This document shows positions 1 to 5,440 of a stretch of DNA of 5,440 nucleotides, in pieces. This DNA comes from JBOFCO01 sp051646105. GTDB taxonomy: Bacteria > Pseudomonadota > Alphaproteobacteria > Rhodobacterales > Rhodobacteraceae. The translations under genes and the position numbers were made by a program. The stretch spans positions 1 through 5,440 of the forward strand of contig JBOFCO010000155.1 in assembly GCA_051646105.1 (NCBI GenBank), written 5' to 3'. Below the pieces are notes generated by a model. The model was not told where the DNA came from. It saw nothing but the letters and a program-made list of their open reading frames with translations, and did not search any database. Position 1 is the stretch's first letter; each line of letters begins with the position of its first letter.

Positions 1-374
1 ACCCGCAGCAGGGGCAGGATCTGCTTAATCACAACCCCTCTTACGTCTTTTTCCGCAAGATCAAGATCGACGCCAGTGCCGGCCCCATCGGTGCCATGGG
101 CCGCTCCATCTTCCCCCTCCGCTCCGTCGCCATTGACCCGGCCTTTACACCCTTGGGTGCCCCGGTCTGGGTCGAAAAGGATGGTCGCAATCCCATCCGC
201 CGCCTGATGGTCGCGCAGGATACGGGCGGGGTGATCAAGGGTATGCAGCGCGCTGATATCTTCTTTGGCACCGGCGATGCGGCGGGTGATGCGGCGGGCA
301 CGGTCAAGGATGGCGGGCGCATGATCGTGCTGCTGCCCATCGACCGCGCCTTTGCCACCCTGCTGGGCCAATGA
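1..374 (+). CDS. mltA: MltA-type membrane-bound lytic murein transglycosylase, C-terminal part (5' end outside window)
   Basis: The reading frame is open from the left edge (first full codon at 3) to a TGA at 372-374 and gives 123 C-terminal residues. MltA cleaves the beta-1,4 bond between MurNAc and GlcNAc in peptidoglycan, leaving 1,6-anhydroMurNAc, normally from the periplasmic face of the envelope. The visible part carries the family signature NPSYVFF at 36-56. It is followed by the 3D domain: AIDPAFTPLGAPVWV, then AQDTGGVIKG and RADIFFGTG, whose aspartates belong to the conserved set that includes the catalytic acid. The ATG at 96 lies inside the conserved domain and is not the start. 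The N-terminal signal and the rest of the catalytic region are off-window, so lipoprotein status cannot be judged. The Smr gene follows after three bases. The family call is confident; the exact orthology label less so. Confidence 0.93.
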   Translation, partial: PQQGQDLLNHNPSYVFFRKIKIDASAGPIGAMGRSIFPLRSVAIDPAFTPLGAPVWVEKDGRNPIRRLMVAQDTGGVIKGMQRADIFFGTGDAAGDAAGTVKDGGRMIVLLPIDRAFATLLGQ

Positions 375-377
375 CGC

Positions 378-962
378 ATGTCCCGCCGCCGCACCCTGCG
401 CCCGGATGAGGCCGAACTCTGGCATGCCGTCGTGCGCAACGCCCACCCCATGCATCCGCGCAAGGCAGACCCCGCGCCGCAGATAACCCTGCCCGCACCG
501 CCAAAGGTCGAAACCCCGCGTCCCGCCTTCGACCCCTTCAGCATCGGCGAACGCACCCGCCCCAAGAACGGCCATAACATCGCCCTGCCTATCGCAGATG
601 CCCTTCGTTCGGCCCCCTTGCAGATGGATGCCAAGGCCTTCGGCAAGATGACACGCGGCAAACTGCTGCCCGAAGCCCGGATCGACCTGCACGGCATGAC
701 GCTGGCCGAGGCCCACCCCGAACTGATCCGCTTCGTTCTCAACGCCCACAGCGATGGCCTGCGTCTGGTCCTCGTCATCACCGGCAAAGGCAAGCGCGGC
801 GACGATACCGGCCCCATCCCCCAGCGCATGGGCGTGCTGCGCCATCAAGTGCCGCAATGGCTGCGCCAGCCACCCCTTGGCCCCGCGATCCTGCAAGTGG
901 CCGAGGCGCACCTGCGCCATGGCGGGGCAGGGGCGTATTATGTCTACCTGCGGCGGCGCTGA
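378..962 (+). CDS. Smr domain protein (small MutS-related), 194 aa
   Basis: The C-terminal half is a clear Smr domain: DLHG at residues 103-106 (IDLHGMTLAEAH), a central VLVITGKGKR at 131-140, and the closing HGGAGAYYVYLRRR at 181-194. Smr domains occur at the end of MutS2 and as stand-alone proteins; several have nuclease or DNA/RNA-binding activity, with DLHG and the TGKG loop as the usual functional elements. The N-terminal 100 residues are basic and proline-rich (RRR at 3-5, repeated PAP/PAPP around 32-42) and probably mostly disordered, apart from a short helix near DEAELWHAVV. This layout is typical of the short proteobacterial stand-alone Smr proteins. The start lies three bases after the mltA stop and has no obvious Shine-Dalgarno, so translation probably depends on coupling to mltA. 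The actual substrate is unknown. No catalytic motif is missing. Confidence 0.93.
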   Translation: MSRRRTLRPDEAELWHAVVRNAHPMHPRKADPAPQITLPAPPKVETPRPAFDPFSIGERTRPKNGHNIALPIADALRSAPLQMDAKAFGKMTRGKLLPEARIDLHGMTLAEAHPELIRFVLNAHSDGLRLVLVITGKGKRGDDTGPIPQRMGVLRHQVPQWLRQPPLGPAILQVAEAHLRHGGAGAYYVYLRRR

Positions 963-2057
963 CTATTGCTGAGAAAGGTCCACCACGGGCTGTAGAACCA
1001 CCCGCGTTGCGCTTTGCGCCGTGATGATGAGCCCCGGCAGCAAGCCTGTCCGGCCCGCAGCGTCGAGGTTGAAGGCGCGATCCACATCGCCAATCCTGTC
1101 AAACAGCCGGATCAAGGCGGCCGAATCCCCGACGTCGAAATGTCCTGACCCCTCGGTAAATGCCCCGACGTCCAAATATGTTACCTTCAGGTCGGCCACC
1201 CGGCCCAGGTCCTGCAATGTGCCGAGCCGATCCCTTTGCCCGGTCAGCCGTCCTGACAACCTTAAAATGCGGTCCCTGTCCGATCCAAAAATGACGAACG
1301 GGTCAGGCAGCTTGCCAATTTCAAGCGCCTGACTGCGAAAGACATCCACATCAATGTCCGGCGAAATCAGGATGACGCCTGCGATCCGGTCCATGGTCGC
1401 GTCGTCCTGCGCAATCGCAATGGCCCGCAAGGCTTCCATCGTCAGCAGGCTGCCCATTGAATGTGCCACAAGATAAATCTTGTCGGCGCCTGACCTTTTC
1501 ACCTCGCCGATCAGGTCGGTCAAACCATCTCGCGAAAAAGCGGCGGAATCGCGGTCTGTGACATAGCCGAGCGGTTTGGCGATGGATGGCCAGGAATAAT
1601 GAACTGCGACTCCCGGCAGGTCCAGGTCGCTGGACAGTTGCGCAATGCGATAGAGGCCCTCGGAAAAGTTGTTGTTATAGCCATGCACGAAGATCGTCGC
1701 TTCACGGCCCTTTTCCTGCAGCTTTTCAGACAACTCACCCCGGAATTCGGTGGCGTTGTTGTAAATTGTCTGATCCGTCACAACGAAATCGGTAATAGGG
1801 TCAGGTTCGCGCCCGCCTTTCGGCCAGTTGATCTCGCCCACCTCACGATCAGGCGGGATTGATATCCCGAACTGTGCATACGTGACGGTTTCCGACCGCT
1901 CTGAACCAAACTCTCCAACCACCGCCTCGCGCTTGCGCGTTGTGCTGACAAAGACCTGTTGTTCGGCTCCGCCGGGCGCTGCAGGTGCGAAAGCCATTTC
2001 GCCGCGGGGCGTACAGCCGATGAGGAAAATGGCGGCGAGGATAAGAGCTGCCTTCAT
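963..2057 (-). CDS. Predicted lipoprotein alpha/beta hydrolase, DUF900-like, 364 aa
   Basis: Residues 1-15 form a lipoprotein signal: MK, a hydrophobic stretch, and the lipobox L-I-G-C with the lipidated cysteine at 15, so the enzyme is probably anchored in the envelope. The body matches the DUF900 branch of alpha/beta hydrolases: IFVHGYNNNF at 122-131 (oxyanion strand and loop), and LVAHSMGS at 196-203 with nucleophile Ser200. This elbow reads AHSMG, with alanine in place of the first glycine of GxSxG, as is common in the family. The family's Asp segment is GSDRDRILRLS at 258-268, with Asp262 the likely acid, and GHFD supplies His306. The triad Ser200-Asp262-His306 therefore looks intact. 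Substrate is unknown; ester or lipid hydrolysis is inference. The ATG directly follows the hslU stop in the same frame and has no visible Shine-Dalgarno, so translation probably reinitiates after hslU. The stop abuts the convergent Smr stop. Parts look AT-richer than hslU. Confidence 0.88.
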   Translation of the reverse strand: MKAALILAAIFLIGCTPRGEMAFAPAAPGGAEQQVFVSTTRKREAVVGEFGSERSETVTYAQFGISIPPDREVGEINWPKGGREPDPITDFVVTDQTIYNNATEFRGELSEKLQEKGREATIFVHGYNNNFSEGLYRIAQLSSDLDLPGVAVHYSWPSIAKPLGYVTDRDSAAFSRDGLTDLIGEVKRSGADKIYLVAHSMGSLLTMEALRAIAIAQDDATMDRIAGVILISPDIDVDVFRSQALEIGKLPDPFVIFGSDRDRILRLSGRLTGQRDRLGTLQDLGRVADLKVTYLDVGAFTEGSGHFDVGDSAALIRLFDRIGDVDRAFNLDAAGRTGLLPGLIITAQSATRVVLQPVVDLSQQ

Positions 2058-3356
2058 CTACAGCACATAACGCGAAAGATCGGACGATTTGGCCAGAGCA
2101 CCCAGATTGGTTTCAACAAACTGCGCATCGACAGCAATCTCCTGCCCAGCGCGCTCTGGCGCGGTGAAAGACAGCTCTTCAAACACGCGCTCCATTACAG
2201 TGTACAGCCTGCGCGCACCGATATTTTCAATGGATTTGTTCACATCCGCCGCAATCCGCGCCAGCGCCGCGACGCCGTCAGAGGTGAAGGTCACCGTCAC
2301 CTCCTCCGTCGCCATCAGCGCCGAATACTGCAGCGTGAGCGCATTATCCGTTTCCGTCAGGATGCGCACGAAATCCCCTTCGGTCAGCGGCTGCAGTTCC
2401 ACGCGGATCGGCAGACGTCCCTGCAATTCCGGCAGCAGATCGGAGGGTTTGGCCACATGGAAAGCGCCTGATGCGATGAACAGAATATGGTCCGTCTTCA
2501 CCGGCCCGTACTTTGTGGAAACCGTTGTCCCCTCGATCAGCGGGAGCAAATCCCGCTGCACGCCTTCACGGCTGACATCAGCGCCCCGCGCATCCGCACG
2601 GGCGCAGATCTTGTCGATCTCGTCCAGAAACACGATGCCGTTTTCCTGCACCGCTTCCAACGCCGCGTTCTTGATCGCCTCGTCATCCAGCAGCTTGTCC
2701 GCCTCCTGCCCCAGGAGCAGGTCATAGCTTTCCGCCACGGTTACGCGCTTCGTCGTCGTGCGCCCGCCAAATGCCTTGCCCAGCATGTCCTGCAGGCCCT
2801 GCATCTGCATATCCATGCCGCCCATCATCGGCATCGCAAAACCGGGTGCCGTATCCGCCACCTCCAGCTCGATCACCGTATTGTCCAGCTCACCCCGTTT
2901 CAGCTTGGCCCGGAACATCTCGCGCGTCTGCTCGCGCGCATCCTTGCCCGCCAGCGCCTCGATCACCCGGTTCTCCGCCGCTGCCAGCGCCTTGGCCCGC
3001 ACATCATCGCGCATCCGCGCCCGCGTATCCGTCATCGCGGCATCCACCAGATCGCGGATGATGCTGTCCACATCGCGGCCCACATAGCCCACCTCGGTGA
3101 ACTTCGTCGCCTCCACCTTCAGGAACGGCGCGCGCGCGAGCTTTGCCAGACGGCGGCTGATCTCCGTCTTGCCCACACCCGTCGGCCCGATCATCAGGAT
3201 GTTCTTCGGATATACCTCGTCCCTCAGATCATCCGACAGCCGCTTGCGCCGCCAGCGGTTGCGCAGAGCCACGGCCACGGCGCGTTTCGCGTCTTTCTGG
3301 CCGATGATGTGGCGGTCAAGCTCCGAAACAATCTCGCGAGGGGTCAGGTTCGTCAT
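2058..3356 (-). CDS. hslU: ATP-dependent protease ATPase subunit HslU (ClpY), 432 aa
   Basis: HslU is the hexameric AAA+ unfoldase of the HslUV protease; it unfolds substrates with ATP and feeds them into HslV in the cytoplasm. The protein begins MTNLTPREIVSELDRHIIGQ, the normal HslU N-terminus. It has Walker A GPTGVGKT at 57-64, the substrate-gripping pore loop GYVG at 90-93, and a variable I domain at roughly 105-235 that includes a methionine-rich stretch at 175-191. Walker B follows as IVFLDEID at 241-248, then a sensor-1 region near 294-299 and sensor-2 GARRL at 380-384. The C-terminal DLSRYVL is the tail that docks into HslV. Length is close to the 443 residues of the E. coli protein. 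The frame stays open upstream to 3494, but those 46 residues lie inside the preceding gene and are unlike the family. The chosen ATG overlaps the preceding stop (ATGA), pointing to translational coupling. Confidence 0.98.
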   Translation of the reverse strand: MTNLTPREIVSELDRHIIGQKDAKRAVAVALRNRWRRKRLSDDLRDEVYPKNILMIGPTGVGKTEISRRLAKLARAPFLKVEATKFTEVGYVGRDVDSIIRDLVDAAMTDTRARMRDDVRAKALAAAENRVIEALAGKDAREQTREMFRAKLKRGELDNTVIELEVADTAPGFAMPMMGGMDMQMQGLQDMLGKAFGGRTTTKRVTVAESYDLLLGQEADKLLDDEAIKNAALEAVQENGIVFLDEIDKICARADARGADVSREGVQRDLLPLIEGTTVSTKYGPVKTDHILFIASGAFHVAKPSDLLPELQGRLPIRVELQPLTEGDFVRILTETDNALTLQYSALMATEEVTVTFTSDGVAALARIAADVNKSIENIGARRLYTVMERVFEELSFTAPERAGQEIAVDAQFVETNLGALAKSSDLSRYVL

Positions 3357-4447
3357 TGGGCGCTCGCGTAAGGGGGAAGGCTGGATTTGCCCGGAAAGGC
3401 TGGCAGCGCGCGCATTATGCTGGCCCGTAAAGGCACCCACCATGTGCCAAGCGCGGTGATCGTGCCGCCAAGGACCAGAATGATGGCGACCCACTGGCTG
3501 AACTCACCCGTGCCGCTGCCTTGGATGATCCAGGCGATGACCAGCGCGATATAGACGATACCCGCCGTCAGGAAACTGCGCCGGTCGATCACAAGGGCCA
3601 GCAGTGCGATGACGGCAAGCGAAACAGCCATGGTCGCCATGCCAACGTTGCCGCCAATGTTGAACAGTGTCAGCGCCACGGTGTTGACCAGCGCAGGCGC
3701 GGCCATCAGATGCAGCCAGAACCCGGTCGCCGCATGACGGCCGAGCCGATAGGGATCGCGCGTGTCAAACCACATGCCTGCAGCAAAGGCGGCAATGCCG
3801 AACGCCAAGGTCGCCAAGGCAAACTGCGGGCTGTTGCGCAGATCAAAGATGCCCGCTGTCAGACTGAAGGTTTCAAATCCCTGCAGCGCGGCAAAGCTGG
3901 CGGTTACGGCATAGATGGCGGTCAGCGCGAACAGGCCAAGAATGAACATCGCAAACGGCAGGCGGAACTTGCGGTACCAGATCGCCATACCGATCATCGC
4001 GGCGGCAGCCGATCCGACGAGCACGGTACGCGGCGATGCGTCCATCTGCCCAAGGATCGTCAGCGCGGAAATGAAAACGCCAAGTCCAAATGCCGTGGCC
4101 AGCACCATGCTGGGCAGGTTCATGCGGCGCTTTAGCGTGAAGTATGTCGCCCACCACCACGCGATCGCCGCCACGATTGCAGGCAGGGCAATCAGGATGA
4201 ATGGTCCGGTAAACAGGCTCAGAAGCCCGGCCACGCCGGCCATCAGGATGATCAGACCAACGGATACGAAAATCTCCGAAAAGCCTTTGAAAAATTCGAA
4301 CGGCTCATCTTCAGCAGGCATCGCGGCCCGCTTCCCAGCCCGGACCTGCGCCAAGGCCCGAACAGATGCTGCCTGCGCCTCGCTCAGAACACCTGCTGCA
4401 ACCGCTGACCTCAGGTCGCCTGCACTGATTTCTGCCGCTTCATCCAC
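3353..4447 (-). CDS. Polytopic inner-membrane protein, DUF2157-like, 364 aa, between hslV and hslU
   Basis: The first 56 residues are hydrophilic, with an amphipathic helical stretch (ISAGDLRSAVAAGVLSEAQA, 7-26) resembling the start of DUF2157 proteins. After that come about ten hydrophobic segments, near residues 58-78, 81-103, 111-131, 138-157, 163-187, 206-226, 239-262, 265-287, 291-310 and 316-338. The C-terminal tail, from about 341, is short and proline-rich. No catalytic or transport motif is recognisable and the function is unknown; the DUF2157 assignment is by overall pattern only. The start is GTG at 4447-4445. It is supported by a GGTGGAG Shine-Dalgarno seven bases upstream and by the absence of an in-frame ATG before codon 43. 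The first eight bases overlap the end of hslV, and the stop overlaps the hslU ATG by four bases. The gene is thus embedded in the protease operon and probably made in step with both subunits. Confidence 0.85.
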   Translation of the reverse strand: MDEAAEISAGDLRSAVAAGVLSEAQAASVRALAQVRAGKRAAMPAEDEPFEFFKGFSEIFVSVGLIILMAGVAGLLSLFTGPFILIALPAIVAAIAWWWATYFTLKRRMNLPSMVLATAFGLGVFISALTILGQMDASPRTVLVGSAAAAMIGMAIWYRKFRLPFAMFILGLFALTAIYAVTASFAALQGFETFSLTAGIFDLRNSPQFALATLAFGIAAFAAGMWFDTRDPYRLGRHAATGFWLHLMAAPALVNTVALTLFNIGGNVGMATMAVSLAVIALLALVIDRRSFLTAGIVYIALVIAWIIQGSGTGEFSQWVAIILVLGGTITALGTWWVPLRASIMRALPAFPGKSSLPPYASAQ

Positions 4448-4997
4448 GAATCGTCTCCACCGTCAGGTTGCCGTTCGTGTAGACGCAAATGTCTGCTGCG
4501 ATCGCCATCGCCTTCCTTGCGATCTCTTCCGCAGGCAAATCCGTTGTCATCAACCCGCGCGCCGCTGCCAGCGCAAAATTCCCGCCCGACCCGATCGCTG
4601 CCACATCATGTTCCGGTTCCAGAACATCACCTGCGCCTGTAATGACGAGTAAATCCCGACCATCGGTAACGATAAGCATCGCCTCGAGGTTCCGCAGGTA
4701 TTTGTCCATGCGCCAGTCTTTCGCGAGGTCCACCGACGCCCGCGCAAGCTGCCCCGGCGACGCCTCCAGCTTTTTCTCCAGCCGTTCAAGCAGCGTGAAT
4801 GCATCGGCGGTGGAGCCTGCAAAGCCGCAGACCACATCATGCCCGCCGGGTGAAAGCCTGCGCACTTTGCGCGCCGTGCCCTTCATCACCGTCTGGCCGA
4901 CGGACACCTGCCCGTCGCCCGCCACGACAACTTCACCCCCGCGCCGCACTGCGAGGATTGTCGTGCCATGCCAGCCCGGAAACTTGTCGTCACTCAT
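4440..4997 (-). CDS. hslV: ATP-dependent protease peptidase subunit HslV (ClpQ), 185 aa
   Basis: HslV is the proteasome-beta-like peptidase of HslUV, a double hexameric ring with N-terminal threonine active sites. The chosen start gives MSDDKFPGWHG followed by TTILAVRR. The catalytic threonine is Thr12, and Asp28 and Lys44 fall exactly where the family has Asp17 and Lys33 counted from that threonine. AGDGQVSVGQTVMKG (26-40), GFAGSTADAFTLLERLE (58-74) and AIGSGGN (134-140) are typical HslV segments. After removal of 11 residues the mature chain would be 174 residues, like other HslV proteins. The frame continues upstream to 5066, but a strong GGAGGT site at 5003-5008, five bases before the ATG at 4997, fixes the start. 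The stop codon lies within the start of the following membrane protein gene. In E. coli hslVU is under heat-shock control; a possible promoter here is listed separately. Confidence 0.98.
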   Translation of the reverse strand: MSDDKFPGWHGTTILAVRRGGEVVVAGDGQVSVGQTVMKGTARKVRRLSPGGHDVVCGFAGSTADAFTLLERLEKKLEASPGQLARASVDLAKDWRMDKYLRNLEAMLIVTDGRDLLVITGAGDVLEPEHDVAAIGSGGNFALAAARGLMTTDLPAEEIARKAMAIAADICVYTNGNLTVETIRG

Positions 4998-5002
4998 GTG
5001 GC

Positions 5003-5008
5003 ACCTCC
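5003..5008 (-). promoter_or_regulatory. Shine-Dalgarno of hslV
   Basis: GGAGGT on the minus strand sits five bases upstream of the ATG at 4997. It is a near-perfect anti-16S match and decides the hslV start against the in-frame upstream ATG at 5066, which lies in the trxA terminator stem. Confidence 0.85.
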
Positions 5009-5019
5009 GTTGCCTGCGA

Positions 5020-5047
5020 ATATGGCGTTGGGCCGTGGCAGGCACAA
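5020..5047 (-). promoter_or_regulatory. Candidate promoter of the hslV operon
   Basis: Minus strand: TTGTGC (5047-5042), 16 bases, then CCATAT (5025-5020). The CCATAT -10 resembles the element described for alphaproteobacterial RpoH (heat-shock sigma) promoters; read instead as a sigma-70 site it is TTGTGC-17-CATATT, a modest match. The terminator after trxA ends at 5065 and the hslV Shine-Dalgarno is at 5008, so a promoter for hslV is expected in just this interval. The predicted leader would be only about 15 bases. The position argues for it more strongly than the motif score. Confidence 0.35.
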
Positions 5048-5064
5048 CCCAAGACACAAAACGC

Positions 5065-5091
5065 AAAAAAGCGGCCGTGGCGGCCGCCTTT
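5065..5091 (-). terminator. Intrinsic terminator after trxA
   Basis: On the minus strand a perfect seven-base-pair GC stem (GCGGCCG / CGGCCGC, 5087-5081 and 5077-5071) closes a three-base loop (CCA). It is followed directly by six T residues (5070-5065). The stem can be lengthened by pairing AAAG before it with the first T residues. It begins about 20 bases after the trxA stop, which is standard spacing, and it separates trxA from the hslV transcript. Confidence 0.88.
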
Positions 5092-5111
5092 CTGGATGCT
5101 GACAGTAGAAA

Positions 5112-5438
5112 TCAAATTGCCGACTGAATCCAGGTCGCCAGTGCCGCCTTCGGCGCAGCGCCAACCTTGTTCGACACGACCTGTCCGTTCTTGAACATGA
5201 ACAGCGCCGGGATGCCGCGCACGCCCAATGTGGCCGGGCTGTCAGGGTTTTCGTCAACATTGACCTTAACAATCTTGACCTTACCCGCGTATTCGGTGGC
5301 GAGCTCTTCCAAAGCCGGGCCGATCATCTTGCACGGGCCGCACCATTCCGCCCAGAAATCGACGACGACGGGAACGGTTGACTGGCGCACCTCGGCGTCA
5401 AAAGTGGCGTCGGTGACAGCGACGGTGGCATTGCCCAT
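5112..5438 (-). CDS. trxA: Thioredoxin 1, 108 aa
   Basis: This is a complete single-domain thioredoxin, a cytoplasmic disulfide reductant recycled by thioredoxin reductase and NADPH. The active site WCGPC is at residues 32-36 within VVDFWAEWCGPCKMIGP. The buried aspartate is Asp27, and the cis-proline of the GIP turn is Pro77 (VRGIPALF). The NGQVVSNKVGAAPKAAL segment (84-100) is the usual end of the fold and resembles alphaproteobacterial TrxA closely. The length is that of the family (105-110 residues). The ATG at 5438 is only two bases from the window edge, so its ribosome binding site and promoter are not visible; the N-terminus MGNATVAVTDATF aligns with normal TrxA starts. It is followed by its own terminator, so it is transcribed separately from hslV. 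Confidence 0.97.
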   Translation of the reverse strand: MGNATVAVTDATFDAEVRQSTVPVVVDFWAEWCGPCKMIGPALEELATEYAGKVKIVKVNVDENPDSPATLGVRGIPALFMFKNGQVVSNKVGAAPKAALATWIQSAI

Positions 5439-5440
5439 GG

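Noticed and set aside
276..299. Two tandem 12-base units (GATGCGGCGGG plus T or C) in mltA.
   Set aside because: They encode DAAGDAAG in the 3D domain region where MltA relatives have similar Gly/Ala-rich sequence; only two copies and no frame effect.
41..829. Minus-strand open frame of 262 codons opposite mltA and smr.
   Set aside because: Arg/Ser/Ala-rich with no motifs, and it covers two well-supported genes on the other strand.
2780..2840. Methionine-rich stretch of HslU (MPMMGGMDMQMQ) as a possible metal-binding insertion.
   Set aside because: It lies in the I domain, which is normally variable and often Met/Gly-rich in alphaproteobacterial HslU.
2487..3371. Long plus-strand open frame (294 codons) opposite hslU.
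   Set aside because: The product is His/Arg/Leu-rich low-complexity sequence with no recognisable domain. It is the antisense shadow of the GC-rich, certain hslU gene.
3357..3494. 46-residue N-terminal extension of HslU from an upstream in-frame ATG.
   Set aside because: It lies inside the membrane protein gene, is unlike HslU N-termini, and the ATG at 3356 gives the family start with an ATGA overlap.
4998..5066. 23-residue N-terminal extension of HslV from the ATG at 5066.
   Set aside because: That ATG is next to the T-run of the trxA terminator and has no ribosome binding site; a strong GGAGGT precedes the ATG at 4997.
5071..5091. The GC hairpin as a plus-strand terminator.
   Set aside because: On the plus strand only three T residues, interrupted by C, follow the stem and no plus-strand gene ends nearby; the six-T run is on the minus side.

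Overview
The window looks like a piece of an alphaproteobacterial chromosome, most likely from the Rhodobacterales (roseobacter-type). The evidence is high GC, dense packing, and protein sequences with the character of that group: the HslV leader ahead of the catalytic threonine, the HslU C-terminus ending RYVL, and the MltA-Smr pair beside hslVU and trxA. This placement rests on recognition of the sequences, not on a database search. There are seven protein-coding genes in two opposing groups. I found no RNA genes, mobile elements, CRISPR arrays or phage genes.

Plus strand, 1-962: the 3' part of an MltA-type lytic murein transglycosylase gene enters from the left edge. Three bases after its stop comes a complete Smr-domain protein gene. 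The two are probably cotranscribed.

Minus strand, 5438-963, in transcription order: trxA (thioredoxin 1) ends in a strong intrinsic terminator at 5065-5091. A short gap with a candidate promoter and a strong Shine-Dalgarno follows. Then come hslV (peptidase), a polytopic membrane protein gene (DUF2157-like), hslU (AAA+ unfoldase) and a lipoprotein-type alpha/beta hydrolase gene (DUF900-like). These four genes have no untranslated gaps. hslV and the membrane gene overlap by 8 bases, and the membrane gene and hslU overlap by 4 (ATGA). The hslU stop codon touches the hydrolase start codon in the same reading frame. The hydrolase stop then abuts the Smr stop from the other side with no intervening base.

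HslV and HslU form a cytoplasmic ATP-dependent protease: HslU unfolds substrates and threads them into the HslV dodecamer. The unusual point is that its two subunit genes are split by a membrane protein gene and followed by an envelope-anchored hydrolase gene, all apparently translationally coupled. The other genes are standard housekeeping genes. I saw nothing that amounts to a wholly new system. The most interesting feature is the extended hslV-membrane protein-hslU-lipoprotein hydrolase unit.
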